Positions 1 through 7,414 of a stretch of DNA of 15,302 bases are shown here, one piece after another. The first letter of the stretch is position 1; each line of letters begins with the position of its first letter. Source of the stretch: Gammaproteobacteria bacterium UBA2955 (GTDB lineage: Bacteria > Pseudomonadota > Gammaproteobacteria > Pseudomonadales > Azotimanducaceae); assembly GCA_002348825.1 (NCBI GenBank), contig DEBN01000069.1, forward strand, positions 1 through 15,302, written 5' to 3'. The translations under genes and the position numbers were made by a program. The notes beneath the pieces were generated by a model. The model saw only the letters and a program-made list of their open reading frames with translations. It did not search any database and was not told the origin of the DNA.

Positions 1-1208
1 TCGATTTGTGCGGTGGAGGCCCAGCCGCCTTCCATTTGCCTAGATTCACGACGCATTACCTCGTCTTGAGTCATGGCGTTGCCGGTGAACGATATGCGGC
101 GCACGTAGGCCCGCTTGCCAGAGTCCACAAAAAACTCCACATCTACCGTTTGATCGTCATTCAGTTTTGGCACTCCACTGGCGGTCGCAAAGGTAAAGCC
201 CCCATTGCCTAACGCATTGGTCAGTCGTTCCTCAGTGGCGGTGATGAGCGCTTGGGAAAAGGTCTGACCTTCTTGCACGATGATTAAACGACGCAAATCC
301 TCGGCTTTAACATCACCAAGTTCGCCCACCAGATTGACTTTGCTGACCTGATAAATATCCCCTTCGTCTACCGCAATACTGATGTACACCTGCTGGCGAT
401 CGGGGGTAATACTTACCTCGGTGGATTCAATATCGAAGTCCGCATAGCCGCGGTCCTTGTAAAATGCCTCCAGCGACTCAAGGTCTCCCGATAGCTTTTC
501 GCGGGAGTATTTATCGTCGTTCTTGTAAAACGAGAGCAAGCTTGGGTGCTTCAATTCTAGCGCTCCCAACAACTCTTCTTGCGTGAACAATTCCGCTCCG
601 ACCACGTTAATGTGGCGAATTCCAGAACTCTTACCTTCTTCAATAATAATTTTAACGTTGACCCGATTGCGCGGCAGATCCTCAATATCGGTTTCAATAC
701 TCGCGCCATAACGTCCCTGAGCGACGTACTGGCGCTCCAGCTCTAGACCCATCCGTTCTAACGTAACCTGTTTAAAAATCTCACCCTCTTTCAACCCCTG
801 CTCTGCCAGCCCACCCAGCAGCGCCTCGGATTCGATCGCTTTGTTGCCCTCCAATTCAATGGACTCAATCGCTGGGCGCTCGAGCAATGTAACGATCAAA
901 ACTCCACCGTCGCGGGCAATACTTATATCTTTGAAATAGCCTGAGCGGAATAATGCCCGCATGGTCGCACGGATTCCGACGCTGTCTATGGCATCACCTA
1001 CACTGACTGGAATTAGATTAAACACCGTGCCCGCAGACACCCGCTGGAGACCCTGCAAGCGCACATCCTCTACAACGAACCCATTGTCGACGCGGAAACT
1101 TTCGTCGGCGGAACTGGCAGCAAACGCGGCACAGGAGCCAAACATCGACGTCAACATCCACAGCGCCGCCAAAAACTGTCTAAACCGAACCACAAAGAAA
1201 GTGCGCAA
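1..1208 (-). CDS. bamA: Outer membrane protein assembly factor BamA, N-terminal part (partial, runs off left edge)
   Basis: BamA is the central outer-membrane subunit of the BAM complex, which folds and inserts beta-barrel proteins. Reading leftward from a TTG at 1208-1206 gives 402 complete codons with no stop. The first ~30 residues are a signal peptide: basic start, hydrophobic core, small residues CAAFAASSA. Then come FVVEDVRLQGLQRVSAGTVF (POTRA1) and further POTRA repeats, including IESIELEGNKAIESEALL, IRHINVVGAELF and VRRISFTGNAMTQDEVMRRE. The visible part ends at SRQMEGGWASTAQID, matching the RQMEGAWL segment of E. coli POTRA5, so the beta-barrel lies outside the window. The TTG start is chosen because an AGGA Shine-Dalgarno (1216-1219) lies 7 nt upstream and an in-frame signal peptide follows. 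A GTG five codons later is an alternative. It lies 34 nt after rseP, the usual neighbour. Identity is very secure; the exact start is less so. Confidence 0.97.
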   Translation of the reverse strand, partial: MRTFFVVRFRQFLAALWMLTSMFGSCAAFAASSADESFRVDNGFVVEDVRLQGLQRVSAGTVFNLIPVSVGDAIDSVGIRATMRALFRSGYFKDISIARDGGVLIVTLLERPAIESIELEGNKAIESEALLGGLAEQGLKEGEIFKQVTLERMGLELERQYVAQGRYGASIETDIEDLPRNRVNVKIIIEEGKSSGIRHINVVGAELFTQEELLGALELKHPSLLSFYKNDDKYSREKLSGDLESLEAFYKDRGYADFDIESTEVSITPDRQQVYISIAVDEGDIYQVSKVNLVGELGDVKAEDLRRLIIVQEGQTFSQALITATEERLTNALGNGGFTFATASGVPKLNDDQTVDVEFFVDSGKRAYVRRISFTGNAMTQDEVMRRESRQMEGGWASTAQI

Positions 1209-1215
1209 AATTATT

Positions 1216-1219
1216 TCCT
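1216..1219 (-). promoter_or_regulatory. Shine-Dalgarno AGGA supporting the bamA TTG start
   Basis: On the minus strand AGGA lies 7 nt before TTG (1208-1206), within the short rseP-bamA gap. No ATG lies between the rseP stop and the signal peptide, so this site decides in favour of the TTG start. Confidence 0.6.
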
Positions 1220-1242
1220 GTTTGAATTCGCAGAACGAACGA

Positions 1243-2589
1243 TTAACCAAAAAGCCGCATGAGGTCATTAAACGTGACCAGCACGAACATAAGCCCGACC
1301 AACAACAGACCTAACTGCGCAGCTCCCTGCTGCAAACGCTCGGAAACCGGCGATCCTTTAATGGCTTCAATCACGATAAGCACCACTTGACCGCCGTCTA
1401 ATAGTGGCACAGGGAGTAAATTCAACACACCTAGCGAGATACTCATAAGCGCCATAACACCAAAAAACATCTGCCAGCTGGTTTTAACGGTATCCCCGGC
1501 AATCTGCGCAATCCCTACGGGGCCCACAAGATTTTGCACCGACAACAGCCCAACAATCATTTTCTTCACCATGCTGAGCGTCATCGCAGTTTTGTCGACA
1601 GTCTCAACTACTCCCTTCCACAACGCCGGTAAGGGATCAAAGCGCACTTCAATAACGTCCGGACTAACACCGACAAAACCGATGGTAGCGCCCGCTGAGG
1701 TGGTTCGCGCCGCAGGTGTCACCGACAGCTGCAATTGCTGCCCGGCGCGCACAACGGTGATAACAAGCGGAACCTGCGGATGGGCCACAATTTCATCAAC
1801 CCACTGACGCCAACTACTGATTTCGCGATCGTTGACGCCGACCACCCAGTCTTTAGCGCGCAAACCGGCACGATCAGCGGGTGAACCTTCGACAACATCA
1901 CCCACAACACTCAACAAAGCCGGCTGCAGACCTAGGGAACCCAAAACATCGGGCTGAGCCTCTCCTTGTAACCATGTGGTGATGGGCACCTGCAACGTCT
2001 GACCGCGACCAGTGCTTAAGTTTTGCACCTCCAGCTCAATCGTACCGCTCTCGCCCAAGCGGTCACTGAGCGACATAAGCACACTTTGCCAACCCGCGAC
2101 GTCGCTGCCGTCTACCCGCAACACTCGTGCTGGGGCATCGAGACCCGCCCGAGCGAGTTTAGTGTCGGCTGGGGGCGCTTGGGTGGTCGGCGCGTATTCT
2201 GTAGTACCCGCAATAAAGAGCAACGCATAGACCACTGCCGCAAGAATAAAATTCGCCAGCGGGCCGGCAACAGCGATAGCGATTTTCCACCCTGGCGACA
2301 AGCTCGAGTGCGGCACCGCATCCGCCGGCACCGACGCCATTCCTTCAAGGCTCGCCGCATCATCACGGTCATCGTACATGCGCACGTAACCGCCTAACGG
2401 GATCATCGAAAGTTTGAACGTAGTGCCGTTCTTATCGACCACGCTGAACAATGCCTTGCCGAAACCGACAGAAAAACTCAGAACATGAACACCGGAAAAG
2501 CGCGCGATAATGAAGTGACCGAACTCATGTACCACAACGAGCACGCCCAGCAATCCGGCGAAAGCGAGCGGATACAGTAACCAATCCAT
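1243..2589 (-). CDS. rseP: RIP metalloprotease RseP (site-2 protease)
   Basis: RseP is an inner-membrane zinc protease that cleaves anti-sigma factor RseA within the membrane after DegS and so releases sigma-E; it also clears remnant signal peptides. With ATG at 2589 the protein has 448 residues (E. coli 450). The zinc motif HEFGH is at residues 21-25 in TM1, followed by a FSVGFGKALF segment. PDZ sequence is visible in the middle (for example VVEGSPADRAGLRAKD). Near the C-terminus NLLPVPLLDGG supplies the third metal ligand, Asp398, then a last TM segment and FNDLMRLFG. The ATG shares bases with the cdsA stop (TGATG), implying translational coupling. An in-frame ATG at 2607 would add MGAFRV, but it lies inside cdsA with no visible ribosome site and shifts HEFGH away from the usual position. 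dxr, which precedes rseP in Pseudomonas, is absent. bamA follows, fitting a shared envelope-stress role. Confidence 0.97.
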   Translation of the reverse strand: MDWLLYPLAFAGLLGVLVVVHEFGHFIIARFSGVHVLSFSVGFGKALFSVVDKNGTTFKLSMIPLGGYVRMYDDRDDAASLEGMASVPADAVPHSSLSPGWKIAIAVAGPLANFILAAVVYALLFIAGTTEYAPTTQAPPADTKLARAGLDAPARVLRVDGSDVAGWQSVLMSLSDRLGESGTIELEVQNLSTGRGQTLQVPITTWLQGEAQPDVLGSLGLQPALLSVVGDVVEGSPADRAGLRAKDWVVGVNDREISSWRQWVDEIVAHPQVPLVITVVRAGQQLQLSVTPAARTTSAGATIGFVGVSPDVIEVRFDPLPALWKGVVETVDKTAMTLSMVKKMIVGLLSVQNLVGPVGIAQIAGDTVKTSWQMFFGVMALMSISLGVLNLLPVPLLDGGQVVLIVIEAIKGSPVSERLQQGAAQLGLLLVGLMFVLVTFNDLMRLFG

Positions 2590-3380
2590 CACCCTAAAAG
2601 CCCCCATGCCAGCAGAGGCGACGCCGCAATAATTGAGTCTATACGATCCAACACGCCCCCATGGCCCGGCAGCAAGCCGCCAGAATCTTTAAGCCCCGTC
2701 GCTCGCTTTAGCAGGCTTTCGAATAAGTCGCCAAATATCGCTATCACAATGAGTCCAATGGTAAGTATCAGCGCGTTAAATAGCGACCATTCGCTGAACA
2801 CTAACAACGCGACAAGACAAATACTCAACGCCAGCAACAGGCCTCCGAACGCGCCCTCCCAGGTTTTTCCTGGACTCAGTAAGGGCGCCAATTTGCGACG
2901 ACCCAGCGCACGGCCGGTGAAAAATGCACCGACGTCTGTAGCGGTGGTGAGTACCAGCAGCCACACTAACCAGTATTCTCCGAATGGCAGCTCGCGGATA
3001 GCCATCAAGCTGCTCCAAGCCCCGACCATAACCAATTGGCCAACAAGGCCAATCAACCAAGAGCGTGTGTAAAGACCGCGGCCTCTGGGGTATGCCAACA
3101 CTAAGACTATAACGCCGAGCCACAACACACCAACCGTCTGAATAATCCGGCCATAAAGCCATTCGTTGACAAAAATGAAACCAATGAGCACTGCATAAAT
3201 CGCCACATAAGCGATGCGCACCGCCCTGGTTGGAGCACGCAAAAAGCCGGACCATTCGTAAACACCGGCGCCTGCCGCAAGCCCAAACACCAGCGCGAAA
3301 CCCCATGTCGGCAACAAAAATATCCCGGCGAGGGCAAACGCCGCCAGGCATAACGCCGTGATCACTCTTGACAGCAACAT
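2589..3380 (-). CDS. cdsA: Phosphatidate cytidylyltransferase (CDP-diglyceride synthase)
   Basis: CdsA makes CDP-diacylglycerol from phosphatidic acid and CTP at the inner membrane, the precursor of all phospholipids. From ATG at 3380 it has 263 residues, slightly short of the usual 270-285, with several hydrophobic segments throughout. LAPLLSPGKTWEGAFGG is the conserved mid-protein motif, preceded by ATDVGAFFTGR. Residues about 222-248 carry the family signature, with SLLKRATGLKD followed by GHGGVLDRIDS. The start MLLSRVITALCL resembles the MLKQRIITAL start of Pseudomonas enzymes and sits 7 nt after the uppS stop. An in-frame ATG at 3425 lies inside uppS and would add a non-conserved segment, so I reject it. 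The stop overlaps the rseP start. Identity is very secure. Confidence 0.96.
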   Translation of the reverse strand: MLLSRVITALCLAAFALAGIFLLPTWGFALVFGLAAGAGVYEWSGFLRAPTRAVRIAYVAIYAVLIGFIFVNEWLYGRIIQTVGVLWLGVIVLVLAYPRGRGLYTRSWLIGLVGQLVMVGAWSSLMAIRELPFGEYWLVWLLVLTTATDVGAFFTGRALGRRKLAPLLSPGKTWEGAFGGLLLALSICLVALLVFSEWSLFNALILTIGLIVIAIFGDLFESLLKRATGLKDSGGLLPGHGGVLDRIDSIIAASPLLAWGLLG

Positions 3381-3387
3381 TGCCGAC

Positions 3388-4146
3388 CTATGCGCGGCGC
3401 CCAAAGCGACGGAGGCGTGCAGCAAAGGTTTCTACAGCTCTGCGTAAATGACTGCGATCAAATTCGGGCCAAAACGCCTCGGTAAAATACAGTTCTGTAT
3501 AGGCTATATCCCAGAGTAAAAAATTACTGACCCGGAAATCGCCACCAGTGCGAATGAGTAAATCAGGCTCGGGCAGGTCACCTAATGACATGTGGTGATG
3601 CAGCAAACGCTCGTCGATGTCGGCGGCGGCAAGTTCACCATTTTGCACCTGTAGCGCCAAAGTCTTACTGGCTTCGACGATGTCCCAACGGCCACCATAA
3701 TTTACCGCTACATTTAGATTTAGGCGTTGGTTGTTTCGAGTGAGTTCCTCGCAGTCATCCATCATCGCGTGGATATCGTCAGCAAAACGACTGCGGTCTC
3801 CGATGATGCGCAACCTTACTCCTTGAGCGTGCAGATCCTCTATATCGGTGCGCATCACATAGCGCATGAGGTCCATGAGCGTGCTGACCTCGCCTTCCGG
3901 GCGGTACCAATTCTCAGTGCTGAAGGCAAACAGCGTGAGATTCTTGATCCCCAGTTCAACACACGCTTCACTGATAACACGGACGCCTTTAGCGCCTGCT
4001 CGGTGCCCAGCAGCGCCCGGCAAATGGCGTTTTTTCGCCCAACGATGATTGCCGTCCATGATGATACCAACATGTTTAGGCACCACGTCCGCGTCATCTG
4101 CGACGAGAACGCCCTCCTGGGCTTGAACTGTAATGTCAGAGGTCAT
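3388..4146 (-). CDS. uppS: Undecaprenyl diphosphate synthase (cis-prenyltransferase, (2Z,6E)-farnesyl-PP specific)
   Basis: UppS adds eight isoprene units from IPP to farnesyl-PP, making the C55 carrier lipid for peptidoglycan and O-antigen. It has 252 residues, the normal length. HVGIIMDGNHRWAKKR holds the catalytic Asp31; GHRAGAKGVR and LFAFSTENWYRP are further active-site motifs. The C-terminal substrate motif reads RTGGDFRVSNFLLWD (residues 199-213), then AYTELYF with the Mg-associated Glu218. The motif is normally RT(G/S)GE followed by a variable residue, then R.SNF; here Glu is Asp203 and the next residue is Phe204, which is unusual, while Arg205 and Ser207 for pyrophosphate binding are kept. 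The first 24 residues (to VVPKH) are a longer leader than in E. coli. No strong ribosome site precedes the ATG, which is 17 nt after frr, so coupled translation is likely. It needs FPP, yet dxr is missing nearby. Confidence 0.96.
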   Translation of the reverse strand: MTSDITVQAQEGVLVADDADVVPKHVGIIMDGNHRWAKKRHLPGAAGHRAGAKGVRVISEACVELGIKNLTLFAFSTENWYRPEGEVSTLMDLMRYVMRTDIEDLHAQGVRLRIIGDRSRFADDIHAMMDDCEELTRNNQRLNLNVAVNYGGRWDIVEASKTLALQVQNGELAAADIDERLLHHHMSLGDLPEPDLLIRTGGDFRVSNFLLWDIAYTELYFTEAFWPEFDRSHLRRAVETFAARLRRFGRRA

Positions 4147-4163
4147 GACCAGGATCTAGACGC

Positions 4164-4721
4164 TTAAATTTCCATCAATTCGGCTTCTTTAGCCGCCAAT
4201 GCTTTGTCGACGTCCCCAACGTTTTGGTCGGTCAGCGTTTGCGTGCGCTCCTCGCCTCGACGCGCATCATCCTCTGCTGCCATTTTTTCTTTTACCAGAT
4301 CACGGATATCGGCGATCGCGTCGCGCCGAATATTACGAATAGCCACCCTACTACTTTCAGCCTCGGCTCGAGCTTGTTTGGCAAGGTCGCGCCTGTTTTC
4401 CTCCGTAAGCGGCGGCAGCGGCACACGGACTACGTCTCCACTGCCGATCGGCGTAATGCCCAGATCACTGCGCAAAATTGCCTTCTCAATTTCTGGCAAC
4501 AGTGGCTTTTCCCATGGCGACAAAACCAAGGTGCGCGCATCTTCCACCGAGACCGAAGCGACCTGATTAAGCGGCGTCGGAGCACCATAATAATCTACCG
4601 TAATCCCATCTAATAACGCAGGATTCGCCCGTCCGGTGCGAATTTTGGCGAACGCGCCGTTCAGGGCATCTAAACTTTTGCCCATGCGTTCTTTAGCATC
4701 ATCAAGAATTTCGTCGATCAT
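4164..4721 (-). CDS. frr: Ribosome recycling factor
   Basis: RRF works with EF-G to split the post-termination ribosome. From ATG at 4721 it has 185 residues, equal to E. coli. Typical segments in order are [64 protein letters not shown], and the C-terminal [13 protein letters not shown]. There are two in-frame ATGs. The first, at 4730, has GGA (4731-4733) directly against it, too close to work. The second, at 4721, has that GGA 9 nt upstream and gives MIDEI, matching MISDI of E. coli, so I prefer it; the upstream start would add only MKI. It lies between pyrH and uppS in the conserved order. The gap to pyrH (about 106 nt) is the largest in this operon. Confidence 0.97.
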   Translation of the reverse strand: MIDEILDDAKERMGKSLDALNGAFAKIRTGRANPALLDGITVDYYGAPTPLNQVASVSVEDARTLVLSPWEKPLLPEIEKAILRSDLGITPIGSGDVVRVPLPPLTEENRRDLAKQARAEAESSRVAIRNIRRDAIADIRDLVKEKMAAEDDARRGEERTQTLTDQNVGDVDKALAAKEAELMEI

Positions 4722-4730
4722 GATCTTCAT

Positions 4731-4827
4731 TCCAGATTGTTATGCGCGCCGGACCGTCCATGACGCATACTGCGCATTATGCGCCAAAAAGCGGTTTACA
4801 CCAGCGGCGCCGTACTAACCCTTTGGT
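4731..4827 (-). other. pyrH-frr intergenic gap with inverted repeat
   Basis: This is the only sizeable gap inside the operon. It holds GCGCA-TTA-TGCGC (4772-4784), a 5-bp inverted repeat with a 3-nt loop, and an alternative pairing of GCATA with TATGC around it. No T-run follows it on the minus strand, so it is not a standard terminator; an RNA-processing or spacing role is only a guess. I see no promoter for frr and no small ORF here. Confidence 0.35.
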
Positions 4828-5544
4828 CTAATTGCTGGAGTCAGCATCATCTACTCGCGTTCCCACTTGCTCCCCCGCGGCTATACGGGTCAGCGCCCTT
4901 GACTCGGACGCATCGAACACCACCAGCGGCAGCGCATTTTCCTGGCATAAGACGATGGCCGTCAAATCCATAACCGCGAGCTGCTGCTCCAATACTTGCT
5001 GATACGTGATGCGCTCAAAACGCACCGCGGTTGCGTCCTTTCTCGGATCGGCGGAATACACCCCATCGACGTTCGTTGCCTTCAAAACAGCATCGACACC
5101 AAGTTCGACACCGCGCAAACACGCTGCTGTATCGGTGGTAAAAAACGGATTGCCGGTGCCGCCTGTTAGAATCACCACCTCGCCGCCACGCATAGCGTTC
5201 TGGGCTAGATCCCGCTGATAGCCGTCTACCATTCCCGCCATGGGAACTGCGCTGAATAAGGAGCTGGCAATACCACGACGTTGCAAGAAATCATTGAGCG
5301 CCAGGCCGTTCATTACGGTGGCTAGCATCCCCATGCGATCGCCAATTACACGATCCATTCCGGCCTGCGCCAAGTGCGAGCCACGAAACAGGTTACCGCC
5401 ACCCAACACTACCGCTACCTGAATGCCCTCGCGTACCGCGGCCTCAATCTCGTCACAGTAGTGTTTGAGGACGCTTGGCTCGATCCCCACACCAGCGTCG
5501 CCACCGAGCGCTTCTCCGCTGAGTTTGAGCAGATAACGGGTCAA
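4828..5544 (-). CDS. pyrH: UMP kinase (uridylate kinase)
   Basis: PyrH phosphorylates UMP to UDP with ATP in pyrimidine synthesis; it is hexameric, belongs to the amino-acid kinase fold, and is allosterically controlled by GTP and UTP in proteobacteria. It has 238 residues (E. coli 241). Visible motifs are LLKLSGEALGG at the start, VAVVLGGGNLFRG, DRMGMLATVMNGLAL, ILTGGTGNPFFTTDTAACLR, LKATNVDGVYSADPRKD and VMDLTAIVLCQE. The start is a TTG at 5544-5542, 1 nt after the tsf stop. An in-frame TAG at 5560-5562 stops the frame upstream and no ATG or GTG lies between, so TTG is essentially forced. It trims the short leader before the first beta strand seen in E. coli. No clear Shine-Dalgarno is visible at useful distance, suggesting coupling to tsf translation. 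Confidence 0.97.
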   Translation of the reverse strand: MTRYLLKLSGEALGGDAGVGIEPSVLKHYCDEIEAAVREGIQVAVVLGGGNLFRGSHLAQAGMDRVIGDRMGMLATVMNGLALNDFLQRRGIASSLFSAVPMAGMVDGYQRDLAQNAMRGGEVVILTGGTGNPFFTTDTAACLRGVELGVDAVLKATNVDGVYSADPRKDATAVRFERITYQQVLEQQLAVMDLTAIVLCQENALPLVVFDASESRALTRIAAGEQVGTRVDDADSSN

Positions 5545-5545
5545 G

Positions 5546-6415
5546 CTAGTCGTTACCAGCTACCTGAGCGGCAACCTCTGCGGCAAAATCAGTTTCTTCA
5601 ACTTCGATGCCTTCGCCCACCTCGTAGCGCACAAAGGACAGCACCTCGGTGCCAGCATTAGCAACAAGCTTACCGACTTTGATATCCCCGTCCTTGACGA
5701 AGGGCTGATCCAACAGACTCACTTCCGCAAGAAACTTCTTAACTCGCCCCTCCACCATCTTCACAACAATGTCTTCCGGCTTACCGCTTTCTGCTGCTTG
5801 CGACGTGAAAATCTCTCGCTCTTTTGCCAACACGTCCGGCGCCACATCCTCGCTACGCACGACCATTGGATTGATAGCGACCACATGCATTGCAATATCG
5901 CGGCCCAATTCGGCATTGGCCTCGGCAAGATTGACCAGGGCACCACGCCGCTGATCACCGTGCATATATTCACTGATACCGCCCGCTGCCGACGCAACAA
6001 CTTCGCCGCGGCGAATCGTGATGTTCTCACCAATTTCTTGTACCAGTGTTTCACGCTCGGCGTTCAAATCGCCGGCGGCAAGTGCAGCGAGGTCCCCATC
6101 GGCAGACTCAAAGAGTTTTTCAGTGACCTTGGAGACAAAAGCGATGAATTTTTCGTTTTTCGCCGCAAAATCCGTCTCGATATTGACCTCAACAATCGCG
6201 CCGCGGGTACCGTCTGCGGCCACATGAATCCCAAGCAGACCGTTGGCGGTCGTGCGACCGGCTTTCTTCGCCGCCTTAAGCGCACTTTTCTTGCGCAATT
6301 CTTCGATAGCTTTTTCCATGTCGCCGTCCGCTTCGGTCAGCGCACGTTTGCAATCCATCATTCCCAGGCCAGTACGCTCTCTGAGCTCTTTGACCATAGC
6401 TGCGGAAATAGCCAT
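5546..6415 (-). CDS. tsf: Translation elongation factor Ts
   Basis: EF-Ts is the guanine nucleotide exchange factor that recharges EF-Tu from GDP to GTP. It has 289 residues (E. coli 283). The N-terminal UBA-like domain carries RTGLGMMDCKRAL (residues 14-26) and KAIEELRKKSALKAAKKAGR. The EF-Tu contact region reads ETDFAAKNEKF, with the conserved Thr81-Asp82-Phe83. The C-terminal core has QPFVKDGDIKVGK and SFVRYEVGEGIE. The ATG lies only 3 nt after the rpsB stop, with a strong AAGGAG Shine-Dalgarno inside the last rpsB codons. In E. coli the rpsB-tsf gap is over 200 nt, so the compact junction here is a notable difference. Confidence 0.98.
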   Translation of the reverse strand: MAISAAMVKELRERTGLGMMDCKRALTEADGDMEKAIEELRKKSALKAAKKAGRTTANGLLGIHVAADGTRGAIVEVNIETDFAAKNEKFIAFVSKVTEKLFESADGDLAALAAGDLNAERETLVQEIGENITIRRGEVVASAAGGISEYMHGDQRRGALVNLAEANAELGRDIAMHVVAINPMVVRSEDVAPDVLAKEREIFTSQAAESGKPEDIVVKMVEGRVKKFLAEVSLLDQPFVKDGDIKVGKLVANAGTEVLSFVRYEVGEGIEVEETDFAAEVAAQVAGND

Positions 6416-6418
6416 CTT

Positions 6419-7291
6419 TTACTCCTTGTCTGCGTCTGCGTCTGCCGCGGCAGCAGCCTGCTCTGCCGCCTCCTGTGCGGCTTTTTCCTCGTCCTCAGCG
6501 GCGAAGGTCTGATTAACGCTAGCGGCTACCGCCTCGGATATTTCGGCAACTGGAGGTGCAACCTCAGTTTCTTCAACTTCCACAAATTCGTCATCGCTGA
6601 CAGTAGGCTGAGCGTTCGCTTTGCCCTCTGCAACGCTGTCTGCCACCGCCGTCACGTATAAACGAATGGCGCGAATAGCGTCGTCATTGCCTGGAATAAC
6701 ATAGTCAACGCCAGCTGGATCACTGTTGGTGTCAACAATTCCAAATACCGGAATACCCAGTTTGTTCGCCTCGGCGACCGCGATACGTTCGTGCTGAACG
6801 TCAACCACGAACAGTGCGTCGGGCAGGCCACCCATGTCCTTGATACCCCCCAAACTGCTGTGGAGCTTATTCATCATGCGAGTACGCTGGAGTGCTTCTT
6901 TTTTAGACAATAGATCGAAGGTCCCATCGGCAGACTGAGTTTCCAGGTCCTGCAGGCGACGGATCGATTGGCGGATGGTTTTGTAGTTAGTCAGCATACC
7001 GCCCAGCCAGCGCTGATCGACAAACGGCATGCCCACTCGACTGGCCTGTTCTTGAATGACCTTCGCCGCAGCGCGCTTGGTACCCACGAAGAGAATTTTT
7101 TGTCCACGCGACGATAGGTTGCGCATTTCGATCAACGCGTCGTTAAACGCAGGAAGGGTTTTCTCAAGATTGACGATGTGAATCTTGTTGCGTGCACCAA
7201 AGATGAACGGTGCCATCTTAGGGTTCCAGAACCGCGTCTGATGGCCGAAATGCACACCAGCCGCAAGCATATCGCGCATGCTTACACTCAT
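6419..7291 (-). CDS. rpsB: 30S ribosomal protein S2, with acidic C-terminal extension
   Basis: S2 binds the back of the 30S head, helps recruit S1, and represses its own operon in gammaproteobacteria. It has 290 residues against 241 in E. coli. Residues 1-240 align throughout: [100 protein letters not shown]. Residues 241-290 are an added tail with 18 Ala, 14 Asp/Glu and only 2 Lys, ending in DADADKE. The reading frame is intact, with a clean stop and the tsf Shine-Dalgarno at its very end, so the tail is not a frameshift product. The ATG has GGAG 9 nt upstream. It is first gene of the operon and diverges from map. Confidence 0.98.
   Translation of the reverse strand: MSVSMRDMLAAGVHFGHQTRFWNPKMAPFIFGARNKIHIVNLEKTLPAFNDALIEMRNLSSRGQKILFVGTKRAAAKVIQEQASRVGMPFVDQRWLGGMLTNYKTIRQSIRRLQDLETQSADGTFDLLSKKEALQRTRMMNKLHSSLGGIKDMGGLPDALFVVDVQHERIAVAEANKLGIPVFGIVDTNSDPAGVDYVIPGNDDAIRAIRLYVTAVADSVAEGKANAQPTVSDDEFVEVEETEVAPPVAEISEAVAASVNQTFAAEDEEKAAQEAAEQAAAAADADADKE
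6422..6427 (-). promoter_or_regulatory. Shine-Dalgarno of tsf (AAGGAG) inside the rpsB 3' end
   Basis: AAGGAG forms the last two sense codons of rpsB (Lys-Glu) and lies 6 nt before the tsf ATG. The same bases code the S2 C-terminus and recruit ribosomes to tsf, which ties the two genes' translation together. Confidence 0.8.
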
Positions 7292-7414
7292 AACTTTTGT
7301 CTCCGGGTTGATTTATTGCACGATTTCCCAGATCCAAACTCGCGACCAACGTCCCAAGCACCCGTGAATCTGTGACGAAACCGGCAACATGATTTGCCCT
7401 CGCTGTGCGAGCGC
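7292..7414 (-). promoter_or_regulatory. Candidate rpsB 5' leader (possible S2 autoregulatory RNA)
   Basis: The minus-strand leader ends with GGAG (7301-7304) 9 nt before the rpsB ATG. It contains a hairpin at 7396-7414: GCGCTCGC and GCGAGGGC flank an ACA loop, seven of eight pairs matching with one G-G mismatch. Farther down, CGGGT (7360-7364) is complementary to ACCCG (7304-7308), which overlaps the first G of the Shine-Dalgarno; this pairing could hide the ribosome site. Gammaproteobacteria are known to have an S2-binding leader between map and rpsB (the t44/S2 leader family), so position and structure fit. I cannot test covariance from one sequence. Confidence 0.45.

Noticed and set aside
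2590..2607. Upstream start for rseP adding MGAFRV
   Set aside because: It lies inside cdsA without a ribosome site; the ATG at 2589 forms the TGATG junction and gives the family length.
3381..3425. Upstream start for cdsA adding 15 residues
   Set aside because: It lies inside uppS, the added residues are not conserved, and the ATG at 3380 matches the Pseudomonas start.
4772..4784. Inverted repeat as a terminator between pyrH and frr
   Set aside because: The stem is short and no T-run follows on the transcribed strand; the operon continues into frr.
5798..6661. Long plus-strand ORF (287 codons) across tsf and the rpsB 3' end
   Set aside because: It is antisense to two certain genes, spans their junction, has no ribosome site and no recognisable family; composition explains it.
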